Of a DNA stretch of 64,000 nt, positions 41,621 through 49,372 are shown piece by piece. The stretch spans positions 124,001 to 188,000 of the forward strand of contig NZ_FNET01000007.1 in assembly GCF_900100275.1 (NCBI RefSeq), written 5' to 3'. How positions within the stretch are numbered: the first letter of the stretch is position 1; each line of letters starts with the position of its first letter. The notes under the pieces were generated by a model. It was given only the letters and a program-made list of their open reading frames with translations, was not told the DNA's origin and did no database searches. This DNA is from Lentzea albidocapillata subsp. violacea. GTDB lineage: Bacteria > Actinomycetota > Actinomycetes > Mycobacteriales > Pseudonocardiaceae. Made by a program: the position numbers and the translations under genes.

Positions 41621-42067
41621 ATGACCGAACAACAGTCCCCGGAGTGGGGCGCGCCCCAGCCAGCCGAACCTGCCGAGCGCCCGGCGTGGACCGTGCGGAA
41701 GACGGTGGCGGCCGTGGCCATCGCCGTCGCGATCGCCGGTGCCGGTGGCGTCGCGATCTACGCCGCCAGCGGCACGAACCAGCAGACCGGCGCCGGCGGC
41801 ATGCGCGGCGGCTTCGGGCTCGGAACCGGCACCACGACGCACGGCGAGTTCCAGACCGGTGAGGTCACCGCGATCAGCGACTCGTCCGTCGAGGTGAAGT
41901 CCACCGACGGCTACACGAAGACCTACGTGATCGACGCTCACACCGTGGCCGAAGGTGTCGAGAAGGGGGACACGGTGACGGTGATCGCCACCACAGCAGA
42001 CGGTAGGTCCGTCGCTTCCAGCGTCGTCGAACCTGGTCAGCGCGGACAGGCCCCTCCCACGAGGTGA
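41621..42067 (+). CDS. Single-pass membrane protein with Gly-rich external segment
   Basis: A 148-residue protein: a Pro/Glu-rich cytoplasmic start, one membrane helix (about residues 27-48), a Gly-rich stretch (GAGGMRGGFGLGTGTT), then a small beta domain (TGEVTAISDSSVEVKSTDGYTKTYVIDAHT) resembling DUF5666-type OB-like folds. It is divergent from the two-component operon and shares its candidate regulator box, suggesting a role at the envelope together with the glycosyltransferase. No specific function is known. Confidence 0.72.
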   Translation: MTEQQSPEWGAPQPAEPAERPAWTVRKTVAAVAIAVAIAGAGGVAIYAASGTNQQTGAGGMRGGFGLGTGTTTHGEFQTGEVTAISDSSVEVKSTDGYTKTYVIDAHTVAEGVEKGDTVTVIATTADGRSVASSVVEPGQRGQAPPTR

Positions 42068-42086
42068 TTTGGGGTCAAGTGTGAGC

Positions 42087-42119
42087 GGTTATGGTCGGGT
42101 GATCAGCCCGACCACAACC
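42087..42119 (+). promoter_or_regulatory. Long hairpin abutting the nucleotidase ribosome site
   Basis: GGTTATGGTCGGG (42087-42099) pairs with CCCGACCACAACC (42107-42119), 12 of 13 positions, loop TGATCAG. The right arm ends at the base before GGAGG (42120-42124). It may end the upstream transcript, or act as an operator or translational control element. Confidence 0.5.
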
Positions 42120-42132
42120 GGAGGTGAGCGGC

Positions 42133-43809
42133 GTGCGCACGTTCACACTGACTGTGATGGGGTCGACAGACCTGCACGGCAACCTGTTCAACTGGGACTA
42201 CTACCTCAACCGCGAGTACGACGACTTCGCGCACAACGACGTCGGGCTCGCGAAGATCTCGACTCTGGTGAACGACGTTCGTGCGGCCGTGGGGCGCCAT
42301 CGCACGTTGCTGCTCGACGCCGGTGACACCATCCAGGGCACGCCGCTCGCGCACTACTACGCGAAGGTCGAGCCGATCACGCGCGGCGCGCACACGCACC
42401 CGATGGCCGCCGCGATGAACGCCATCGGCTACACCGCCGCCGCGTTGGGCAACCACGAGTTCAACTACGGGCTGTCCGTGCTGCGCACTTTCGAGCGGCA
42501 GCTGGAGTTCCCGCTGCTGGCGGCCAACGCGCTGGACGTGGCGACCGGTCTGCCCGCGTTCCAGCCGTACGTGGTGAAGACGCTGTGGCGGACGGGCGGG
42601 CCGCCGTTACGGGTCGGCATCCTCGGGCTGACGAACCCCGGCATCGCCGTGTGGGACCGCGCCCACGTCGACGGGGTGCTGACGTTCCCGGGGCTGGTCG
42701 AGCAGGCGCTGCACTGGGTGCCGGAGCTCCGGCACAAGTCCGACCTGGTGGTCGTGGTGGCGCACTCCGGTGCCGACCTGTCGTCGTCGCTGGGCGACCA
42801 GGTGCCGTTCCCGGAGAACTGCTCCGAACTCCTGGCCGAGACCGTGCCGGGCATCGACGCGATCCTCGTCGGGCACGCGCACGTGGAGATCCCGTCGCGG
42901 TTCGTGACGAACAAGGTGACCGGGCGGCCGGTGCTGCTCACCGAGCCGCTGTTCTCGGGCAAGCGGTTGTCGGTGATGGAGTTCGACCTGCGCCACGACG
43001 AGCACTGGGAACTGGTGACGTCGCGGTCGTCCGTGCTGTCGTCGGCGTCGGTGCAGGAGGACCCGCGGATCGTGCGGCTGCTGCGGCACGACCACGAGCG
43101 GGTCGTGTCGTACGTCAACGCGCGGATCGGCACCTGTGCCACGGCGATGTCGGCCGCGCGGTCGCGGTTCGAGGACACGCCGGCGTTGCGGTTCATCAAC
43201 CACGTGCAGGCGCTGGAGGTCGCGAAGTCCACGTCGCTGCCCGTGCTGTCGCTGTGCGCGCCCTTCAACCGGGCGGCGGCGATTCCGGCGGGGGAGGTGT
43301 CCATCCGGGACGTCGCCGGGCTCTACATCTTCGACAACACGCTGGTGGGCGTGCGGATGACCGGCGGGCAGGTGCGAGACCTGCTGGAGGAGTCGGCGCG
43401 GTACTTCCGGCAGGTGTCCTCGCCCGGACCGTTCTCCGCGGCCGAGATCTCGAACCACGTGCCCGACTACAACTTCGACATCGCCTACGGGTTGACCGAG
43501 CCGCTGACCTACGACATCGACATCTCGCGGCCGGCCGGCTCGCGGATCCTGAGGCTGTCGTACGGCGGCGTGCCGGTCGCGGACTCGTTCGAGTTCGCCG
43601 TGGCCGTCAACAACTACCGGCAGGCGGGTGGCGGCGACTTCCCGCACATCGCCTCGGCACCCGTGCTGCACAACCAGCAGCAGGAGGTCCGGGAGCTGCT
43701 GATCGACTGGGTCAAGGCGGCGGGCGTGCTGGACCCCGCCGCGTTCGCCGGTGCGGACTGGTGCCTCGTGGCCGGCGGCGAGCCGGTCGTGGTGTCCACG
43801 AACGAGTGA
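42133..43809 (+). CDS. Metallophosphatase / 5'-nucleotidase (UshA-like)
   Basis: A 558-residue two-domain nucleotidase. The N-terminal dimetal phosphoesterase domain has STDLHGN, LLDAGDTIQG, ALGNHEFNYG, VVVAHSG and GHAHVEIP; the C-terminal 5'-nucleotidase domain has LCAPFNRAAAIPAGEVSIRD, FDNTLVGVRMTGGQVRDLLE and NNYRQAGGGDFPH. It should hydrolyse nucleotides, cyclic nucleotides or NAD-like compounds. Unlike most UshA/CpdB proteins it has no signal peptide, so it may act in the cytoplasm. GTG 42133 lies 8 bases after GGAGG; GTG 42124 overlaps that site. Confidence 0.9.
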   Translation: MRTFTLTVMGSTDLHGNLFNWDYYLNREYDDFAHNDVGLAKISTLVNDVRAAVGRHRTLLLDAGDTIQGTPLAHYYAKVEPITRGAHTHPMAAAMNAIGYTAAALGNHEFNYGLSVLRTFERQLEFPLLAANALDVATGLPAFQPYVVKTLWRTGGPPLRVGILGLTNPGIAVWDRAHVDGVLTFPGLVEQALHWVPELRHKSDLVVVVAHSGADLSSSLGDQVPFPENCSELLAETVPGIDAILVGHAHVEIPSRFVTNKVTGRPVLLTEPLFSGKRLSVMEFDLRHDEHWELVTSRSSVLSSASVQEDPRIVRLLRHDHERVVSYVNARIGTCATAMSAARSRFEDTPALRFINHVQALEVAKSTSLPVLSLCAPFNRAAAIPAGEVSIRDVAGLYIFDNTLVGVRMTGGQVRDLLEESARYFRQVSSPGPFSAAEISNHVPDYNFDIAYGLTEPLTYDIDISRPAGSRILRLSYGGVPVADSFEFAVAVNNYRQAGGGDFPHIASAPVLHNQQQEVRELLIDWVKAAGVLDPAAFAGADWCLVAGGEPVVVSTNE

Positions 43810-43883
43810 ATTCGGGCGTGGTGTCCTGGGAGTTCCGGCCGAGGCGGTGGCACGCGATCGCCCGGATGGGATAGTCCAAGCGC

Positions 43884-44342
43884 GTGCAGTTGCCGCAACG
43901 CGTTGTCGTCGGCGCATTCGTCGTGCCGGCCTTGCTCGCCTCGGTGGGCGTGGCGGTGCGTCCCGCACCCGCCGTGCCGCCCGGTCGGCTGGTGTTCGCG
44001 GTACGGGCGTCGGAGGTCATGCTGGCGGGCACGGCGTTCTCCGCAGGGGAACGGCAGGAGGTCGTGGACGCCGTGCGCACGCTGACCGCCGCCCACCGCA
44101 TCACCGACGCGATCACCCCCGACGCGGGCCAGCACCTGCCCGTCTCCCCGGCCGCGGCCGCGTCGCTGCTCGCGGCGGTGCTCGACCACGACGTCACCGA
44201 CTTCACCGGCGTCGTCCACAAAGGACACCTGACCGCGTCGGCACGCGTCGCGGACCCGGAGCGCGCGGGCTCCCTGAGCGACGCCCTGCGCTCGGCCGCT
44301 CCAGGGCTGCGCGTCGACGAGGACTTCACGACTACGGGCTAG
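43884..44342 (+). CDS. Small exported protein with BON-like domain (ArfA-like)
   Basis: A 152-residue protein with an N-terminal membrane anchor or signal (VVVGAFVVPALLASVGVAV) followed by a domain of about 110 residues (VFAVRASEVMLAGTAFSAGE, TDFTGVVHKGHLTASARV) that resembles the BON-type domain of mycobacterial ArfA/OmpATb; the OmpA C-terminal part is absent. The downstream gene encodes a sunset-domain protein of ArfC type, which supports the assignment. GTG 43884 has no clear ribosome site. Confidence 0.58.
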   Translation: MQLPQRVVVGAFVVPALLASVGVAVRPAPAVPPGRLVFAVRASEVMLAGTAFSAGERQEVVDAVRTLTAAHRITDAITPDAGQHLPVSPAAAASLLAAVLDHDVTDFTGVVHKGHLTASARVADPERAGSLSDALRSAAPGLRVDEDFTTTG

Positions 44343-44352
44343 GAGCTGTTCG

Positions 44353-44664
44353 GTGTTCGGGTTCTTCTTCCAGATGTTCCTGCTGTGCGCGGGCGCCTTT
44401 CTCGCCGGCGTCCTGCTGACCTGGCTGACCATGCGCACGCGCGAGTCCACGGCCGTCGAGGTCCAGCCCCTGTCGATCATGGAGGAGCCCGCCGCCGCCG
44501 CGCCCGCGATCAAGGCGAACTCGCGCACGATGATGTTCCACACCCCCGAATCGCCTTACTACAAGCGCATGAAGGGCGACGCGTTCTTCCACTCGCCGGA
44601 GGACGCCCGCCGGGCGGGCTACACGATGTGGACGCCACGCCCGCGCGTGCCGGCCAGCGCCTAG
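44353..44664 (+). CDS. Sunset-domain membrane protein (ArfC-like)
   Basis: A 103-residue protein: one N-terminal helix (GFFFQMFLLCAGAFLAGVLL), a linker, and a C-terminal sunset domain, MMFHTPESPYYKRMKGDAFF followed by HSPEDARRAGYTMW. Comparable domains occur in mycobacterial channel accessory proteins. GTG 44353 is 10 bases after the BON-like gene, so both are probably one operon. Its stop overlaps the convergent HAD-like gene's stop. Confidence 0.72.
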   Translation: MFGFFFQMFLLCAGAFLAGVLLTWLTMRTRESTAVEVQPLSIMEEPAAAAPAIKANSRTMMFHTPESPYYKRMKGDAFFHSPEDARRAGYTMWTPRPRVPASA

Positions 44665-45131
44665 TTCGCGCGTAGCCAGGCGTCGAGTTCGAGGTAGCCG
44701 GCGTCGGTCAGGCCGTCGCGCGGGTCCACCTTGTGCAGCAGGGCTCTGTGGTGATGGTGAGCGACCCAGGCGCGGTCCTTCTCGCTGATCTCGTCGTCCA
44801 CCCAGGCGAACGGCCTGGTGCCCGCCAGCGCGACCAGGCCGCGGGTCTTCCAGTGCAGGCCCTGGCGCGCGTCGGCGTCCTCGGTGTGCGGGTCGTCCGG
44901 CCAGGTGGCGACCGGCAGCGCGGGCAGGCCGAGCAGGGGCGCGATGTGCGTGTTCGCCTCGTCCATCCAGGTCGTGGCCCAGATGAGTTCGCACGGCAGG
45001 GCGGTGAGCCATGGGCCGTGCGCGGGGTCGAGGCGGGCGAGACCCGGTGTGCCGGCGACGCCGTCGCCGAACGGGAGCAGCGGACCGTCGACGTCGAGGA
45101 AGAGGATCGGGAGCGCGGCCACGGCGGGCAC
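44661..45131 (-). CDS. HAD-like hydrolase-fold protein
   Basis: A 156-residue protein starting PILFLDVDGPLLPFG, the HAD motif I DxDG, followed by LIWATTWMDEANTHIAPLLG and a C-terminal FAWVDDEISEKDRAWVAHH containing the DD pair of motif IV. Such short HAD-like proteins are common in actinomycetes and of unknown substrate; the cap domain is minimal. GTG 45131 is divergent from the Mug-type glycosylase, 29 bases away. Confidence 0.75.
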   Translation of the reverse strand: MPAVAALPILFLDVDGPLLPFGDGVAGTPGLARLDPAHGPWLTALPCELIWATTWMDEANTHIAPLLGLPALPVATWPDDPHTEDADARQGLHWKTRGLVALAGTRPFAWVDDEISEKDRAWVAHHHHRALLHKVDPRDGLTDAGYLELDAWLRAN

Positions 45132-45147
45132 CCTACGACGAACCTCG

Positions 45148-45160
45148 TAGGCTTGGCCAC
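45148..45160 (+). promoter_or_regulatory. Probable leaderless promoter (-10) of the Mug-type gene
   Basis: TAGGCT (45148-45153) fits the actinobacterial -10 TAnnnT and is 7 bases before GTG 45161, which has no Shine-Dalgarno. Transcription would begin at or next to the start codon. Confidence 0.45.
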
Positions 45161-45655
45161 GTGATTGCGGACGTGATCAAGCCCGGCCTCGAAGTGCTCT
45201 TCTGCGGCATCAACCCGGGCCTCGTGTCGGAGGCGACGGGACACCACTTCGCGCGGCCCGGAAACCGGTTCTGGCCCGCACTTCATTTGTCCGGTTTCAC
45301 TCCGTCTCAGTTCGCGCCCGCCGAGCAGGAGAAGCTGCTCGAACTGGGGCTCGGCATCACGAACGTCGTCGCGCGGCCCAGTGCCAGGGCCGACGAATTA
45401 ACAATTGACGAAATGCGGCAAGGTGCGATCGAGCTCGCGGAAAAGGTCGAGCGGTATTCACCGAAGGTTCTCGCGGTGCTTGGGGTGACGGTGTACCGGG
45501 CGGCCTTCGGTCGGAAGAAGGCGCAGGTGGGGGCGCAGGTGGACACCGTGGGCGGTGCGCGGCTGTGGATCCTGCCCAATCCGAGCGGCTTGAACGCGCA
45601 CTGGCAGTTGCCGGCGCTGGCCGAGGAGTTCGAGCGGCTCAAGGCTAGCGTCTAG
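45161..45655 (+). CDS. mug: G/U(T) mismatch-specific DNA glycosylase
   Basis: A 164-residue uracil-DNA glycosylase superfamily protein of the Mug/TDG type. VLFCGINPGLVSEATGHHFA is the catalytic motif (G-I-N-P-G), GNRFWPALHLSGF follows, and WILPNPSGLNAHW is the C-terminal DNA-intercalation motif. It removes uracil or thymine mispaired with G in base-excision repair. It is a monocistronic gene followed by a hairpin. Confidence 0.92.
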   Translation: MIADVIKPGLEVLFCGINPGLVSEATGHHFARPGNRFWPALHLSGFTPSQFAPAEQEKLLELGLGITNVVARPSARADELTIDEMRQGAIELAEKVERYSPKVLAVLGVTVYRAAFGRKKAQVGAQVDTVGGARLWILPNPSGLNAHWQLPALAEEFERLKASV

Positions 45656-45681
45656 AAAGCGCGACGAAAGTTCACATTCAT

Positions 45682-45698
45682 GCCCACTAAAAGTGGGC
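45682..45698 (+). terminator. Hairpin after the Mug-type gene
   Basis: GCCCACT (45682-45688) pairs with AGTGGGC (45692-45698) around AAA, 26 bases after the stop. The rest of the gap to 45848 contains nothing else recognisable and should hold the promoter of the next gene. Confidence 0.6.
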
Positions 45699-45848
45699 TG
45701 GACGGAGTGCGGCGGGGTCTGGTTGCATCCAGATCTGCGTCCGTTCGAGTGCATTCACCCAGAAGTGGAACCCCGGAAAGCCGCGCTGCGTCAAGATTTG
45801 GCAACGCCGTGCAGAAGTCGGTGAATCTTCAACACTGGTGGGGGCACA

Positions 45849-48683
45849 GTGGAGATCAGGATTCTCGGGCCGGTCGAGCCTTCGGTGCCGCCGAAGCCCG
45901 CTCAGGTCCTCGCTGTCTTGGCTGTCGAATGCGGGAAGATCGTGCCCGTCGAACGGCTCATCGACCTCATCTGGGGCGAGGAGCCGCCGCCGCAGGCGCG
46001 CAAGTCGCTGCAGGTGCACATCTCCAGCCTGCGCCGGGCCGGGCTGCCGGTCGAGCACCGGGCGGCGGGGTACGTGCTCAGCGCCGAGCCCGAGAGCGTC
46101 GACCTGCACGCGTTCCGCAGGCTCGTGAGCAGAGCGGGCGACGAGGCCGACCTCAGGGTGAAGGCGGACCTCCTCGGGCAGGCCCTGCAGCTCTGGCGCG
46201 GCACGCCGGTGGTGTTCGCGCAGACGCTCGACGTGCAACGGCTCGCGGCCGCCGAGGCGTGGGTCGACGCCGAACTGGCGCTCGGCCGGCACGCCGGGCT
46301 GATCGACCGGCTCGGCACGTTCGTCACCGAGTACCCGCTGGCCGAACGGCTGCGCGGGCAGCTCATGACGGCGCTCGCCAGGACCGGGCGCCGGGCGGAC
46401 GCCATGCGGGTGTTCCGCGAGACGCGCAAGGTGCTCGTCGAGGAGCTCGGGGTCGAGCCCGGCGAGCAGTTGCAGCAGCTCTACCGCGACGTCCTGGAGG
46501 GGTCGCGGGACAGCCGCCGCAACTACCTGCCGCGCGACGCGGGCGACTTCACCGGGCGCGACCGGGAGCTCGGCAGGCTGCTCGACGGCGACGGCGGCGT
46601 GTGGTGGATCGAGGGGCCGGCGGGTGTCGGCAAGTCGGCGCTCGCGGTGCACGCGGCGCACCGGCTGGCCGACCGGTATCCGGACGGGCAGCTGTTCGTG
46701 GACCTGCACTCGCCGTCCGGCGCGTTGGACGCCTTGCTGCGCGCGATGGACGTGCCGAGCGAACGGATCCCGGAGTCCGTCGAGGAACGGGCGGCGCTGT
46801 GGCGCGCGCGGGTCAGCGGGCGGCGGGTGGTGATCGTGCTGGACGGCGTCACGAGCGTCTCGCAGGTCAGGTCGCTGCTGCCGGGCAGTCCCGGCTGCCT
46901 GACGCTGATCACCAGCCGCAGCAGGCTGTGCGGGCTCGAAGGCGTGCGCCGCGTCCCGCTGGACGTGCTGAGCAGCGACGAGGCCGTCACCCTGCTCCAG
47001 CGCATCCTCGGCGACGACCGGGTCTCCGCGGAGCCCGACCAGGCCCAGGAGGTCGCGCGGCTGTGCGGGTACCTGCCGCTCGCGGTGCGGATCACCGGCG
47101 CGCGGCTGGCCGGGCGGGCGCACTGGCCGGTGTCGAAGCTGGTCAGGAGGCTGTCCGACGAACGGTCCCGGCTCGACGAGCTCGTCGCGGACGACCTCGC
47201 GGTGCGGGCCGGGCTGGAGCTGACCTACCGGGCGCTCGACGAGAACGCCCGCCGCGCGTACCGGATCTTCGGGTTCCTCGGGCTGCCCGAGGTGCCGAGC
47301 TTCCTGTGGGCGCACCTGCTGGACGAGGACGTGCTCGACCAGCTCGTCGACGCACGGCTGCTCGACGTCATCGGCAGCGCGCGGTACCGGATGCACGAGC
47401 TGGTGCGGCTGCACGCCCGCGAGCTCGCCGAGGCGGAGGACCAGGAGCAGGAACGCGAGGACGTGGTCAGGAGGGCCGTGGTCGCCGCGCTGTCCACTGT
47501 GGACGGGCTGACCGAGCAGCTCTTCCTGGCCGTGCCGCGCATGCAGGACTCGCTGGGCGTCGTCACCTCCGCGGCCCGCCCGACCGACAAGGACGCCTGG
47601 TTCGCGCGCGAGGAGTCGTTGCTGACCAAGCTCGTGGAACGGGCCGCCGAGCTGGGGCTCGCGGAGATCGCGTCCCAGCTGGCCGAGGTGCTGGTGTTCG
47701 CGTGGTTCGGGCTCAAGAACCGTTACGAGGCATGGGAACGAACACACACAGCGGCACTGGAGGCCGTGTGGAGGACCGGGGACGTGCGGCTGGAAGCGGT
47801 GCTGCGGTGCAGTCTCGGCCAGATGCACTACAAGCGCGACAATCTGGCGCAGGCGCGGTCGTGGTTCGACACCGCGCAGACGCTGTTCGTGGACCTGGGC
47901 GACAAGCGCGGCGAGGCCGTCGCGATGAACGGCATCGGCATGGTGTGCCGCGATCTGGGCGAGTACCCGTGCGCGCTGGAGGCCCTCGGCCGGGCCCGTG
48001 AACTGCTGGAGTCCCAGGACCCCGAAGGCGAAGCGCACGCGCTGTACGGAATCGGCTCCGTCAAACGGGAACTCGGCGACGACGAGGGCGCGTTCGGCAC
48101 GCTGCGGCTCGCCGAGACCGTCTACCGCCGGGCGCGCAGCCGGCGGGGTGAGGCGCTGGCGGCCCGCGGGATCGGGCTGGTCCACCGCGCCCGCGGTGAG
48201 CTCGACGAAGCCGAGGACCACATCCGGCGCGCCCACGAGATGGTCGCGGGCATCGGCGACGACCTGCTCGGCTGCTACACCGCGCAGGCGTGGGCGAAGG
48301 TGCTGCTGCGCAAGGGTTCTCTCGATCCGGCCGCGGAACTGATCCAGCAGGCGCTGGACGGCTGCCGTGACGTCGGCGACCGGTTCGGCGAGGCCCTCGT
48401 GCGCCGCACGCTGGGGGAGTGGCGGCTCGCGGCGGGCGACCACGCCGGCGCGCGGGTGGTGCTGACCGACCTGCTGCCGGTGTGGGACGACCTGACCCTG
48501 CCGCTGTGGCGGGCCAGGACGCTCCGGGACCTGGGAGCGGTCCACGCCAGTCTGGGGGACGTCGAAGGCGCGGACCGCTCCTGGCGCGAGGCCGCCGGCC
48601 TGTTCACCCGACTGGGCACCAGAGAGAGGGAGGAGGTGCGCCAGTGGCCGGCTCAATGGGCCCCGCCGGCACTCAGCCGGTGA
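45849..48683 (+). CDS. AfsR/SARP-type transcriptional regulator (BTAD, NB-ARC, TPR)
   Basis: A 944-residue AfsR-like regulator. The N-terminal winged helix starts MEIRILGPVEPS and is short; a BTAD domain follows (LLGQALQLWRGTPVV, RVFRETRKVLVEELGVEPG). The STAND ATPase has Walker A GPAGVGKSALAV near residue 256, RRVVIVLDGV (Walker B) and LPLAVRITGARLAG. The C-terminal half is TPR (GEAVAMNGIGMVCRDLGEYP and similar, about 640-880). Such proteins often switch secondary metabolism, but no biosynthetic cluster is visible nearby. GTG 45849 has a GGTGGGGG-type site. The end overlaps the convergent gene by 11 bases. Confidence 0.9.
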   Translation: MEIRILGPVEPSVPPKPAQVLAVLAVECGKIVPVERLIDLIWGEEPPPQARKSLQVHISSLRRAGLPVEHRAAGYVLSAEPESVDLHAFRRLVSRAGDEADLRVKADLLGQALQLWRGTPVVFAQTLDVQRLAAAEAWVDAELALGRHAGLIDRLGTFVTEYPLAERLRGQLMTALARTGRRADAMRVFRETRKVLVEELGVEPGEQLQQLYRDVLEGSRDSRRNYLPRDAGDFTGRDRELGRLLDGDGGVWWIEGPAGVGKSALAVHAAHRLADRYPDGQLFVDLHSPSGALDALLRAMDVPSERIPESVEERAALWRARVSGRRVVIVLDGVTSVSQVRSLLPGSPGCLTLITSRSRLCGLEGVRRVPLDVLSSDEAVTLLQRILGDDRVSAEPDQAQEVARLCGYLPLAVRITGARLAGRAHWPVSKLVRRLSDERSRLDELVADDLAVRAGLELTYRALDENARRAYRIFGFLGLPEVPSFLWAHLLDEDVLDQLVDARLLDVIGSARYRMHELVRLHARELAEAEDQEQEREDVVRRAVVAALSTVDGLTEQLFLAVPRMQDSLGVVTSAARPTDKDAWFAREESLLTKLVERAAELGLAEIASQLAEVLVFAWFGLKNRYEAWERTHTAALEAVWRTGDVRLEAVLRCSLGQMHYKRDNLAQARSWFDTAQTLFVDLGDKRGEAVAMNGIGMVCRDLGEYPCALEALGRARELLESQDPEGEAHALYGIGSVKRELGDDEGAFGTLRLAETVYRRARSRRGEALAARGIGLVHRARGELDEAEDHIRRAHEMVAGIGDDLLGCYTAQAWAKVLLRKGSLDPAAELIQQALDGCRDVGDRFGEALVRRTLGEWRLAAGDHAGARVVLTDLLPVWDDLTLPLWRARTLRDLGAVHASLGDVEGADRSWREAAGLFTRLGTREREEVRQWPAQWAPPALSR

Positions 48684-49224
48684 TCTTCTTGTACTTCCAC
48701 GGGGCGTAGCCACCGCTCTTCAGCGAGGAGATGCTGACGGTCTCGTGGTCCATGTCCGTCGCGGTGCTGCCCTGTTCGTAGATCCACGCCGAGGTCTTCG
48801 CCGAGTTGGCCCACTTCTCGAACAGCTTCACGTGGCCGTTGCGCAGGATCATGTCGCCCGGCTTGAGGTTCGCCCAGGAGATCTTGGTGGCGACCTCGTC
48901 CAAAGTGGACGTGGTGCGGCTCGTCGTGAGCTTCCACGTCATGGACACGAAGCCGGAGCAGTCCGTGCGGTACTTCTTGCCCTTGTTGATGTCCCAGGCG
49001 TAGGCGGACTGGCTGTAGGGAACCTTGCGGTCCCACCAGTTCTTGGCGCGCTTGATGACCTCGGTGCGGCTGATCGAACCGCCGTACCCGGCCGCCGCCT
49101 CGACCTGCGAGATGGCGGTCTCCTGCTGGGCAGGACCCTCCGGTGCGGCCTGGGCGATGCCACTCAGGCCACCCAGCAGGCCCAGCGAGATCGCGGTCGC
49201 CGCGACTGCGTGGCGAATGCGCAT
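48673..49224 (-). CDS. Secreted NlpC/P60-like (papain-like) hydrolase
   Basis: A 183-residue exported protein: signal peptide about residues 1-27 (ending IAQA-APEG), then a papain-like domain with Cys89 in YRTDCSGFVSM and His131 in LRNGHVKLFEKW, the catalytic pair of NlpC/P60-type amidases. Between them lies LKPGDMIL, typical of the fold. It probably cleaves peptidoglycan stem peptides, or a related wall or toxin substrate. ATG 49224 has GGAG 8-9 bases upstream. Confidence 0.82.
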   Translation of the reverse strand: MRIRHAVAATAISLGLLGGLSGIAQAAPEGPAQQETAISQVEAAAGYGGSISRTEVIKRAKNWWDRKVPYSQSAYAWDINKGKKYRTDCSGFVSMTWKLTTSRTTSTLDEVATKISWANLKPGDMILRNGHVKLFEKWANSAKTSAWIYEQGSTATDMDHETVSISSLKSGGYAPWKYKKITG

Positions 49225-49336
49225 GGTGTAGCTCCGATCGACTTGCGGTTGGTGATGACCGGAACTGTCCACGGTGGCGCCAAAGATCGGCCTAAGGCTG
49301 ATTTAGGCCTTCCTTTACCGCTCCTTCCGGAGGTTG

Positions 49337-49365
49337 TTGCTGATCTGGGGCAGGACCGGTAGTAG
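49337..49365 (+). promoter_or_regulatory. Probable leaderless promoter of the luciferase-like gene
   Basis: TTGCTG (49337-49342), 17 bases, TAGTAG (49360-49365), then 7 bases to GTG 49373, which has no Shine-Dalgarno. Spacing is ideal for a housekeeping promoter with a transcription start at the start codon. Confidence 0.45.
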
Positions 49366-49372
49366 TGGACGG

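Noticed and set aside
45687-48713. Minus-strand open frame of over 1000 codons opposite the AfsR-type gene
   Set aside because: Composition is Arg/His/Pro/Ala-rich with no domain, and the plus strand has a complete, well-recognised multidomain protein. High-GC antisense shadow.
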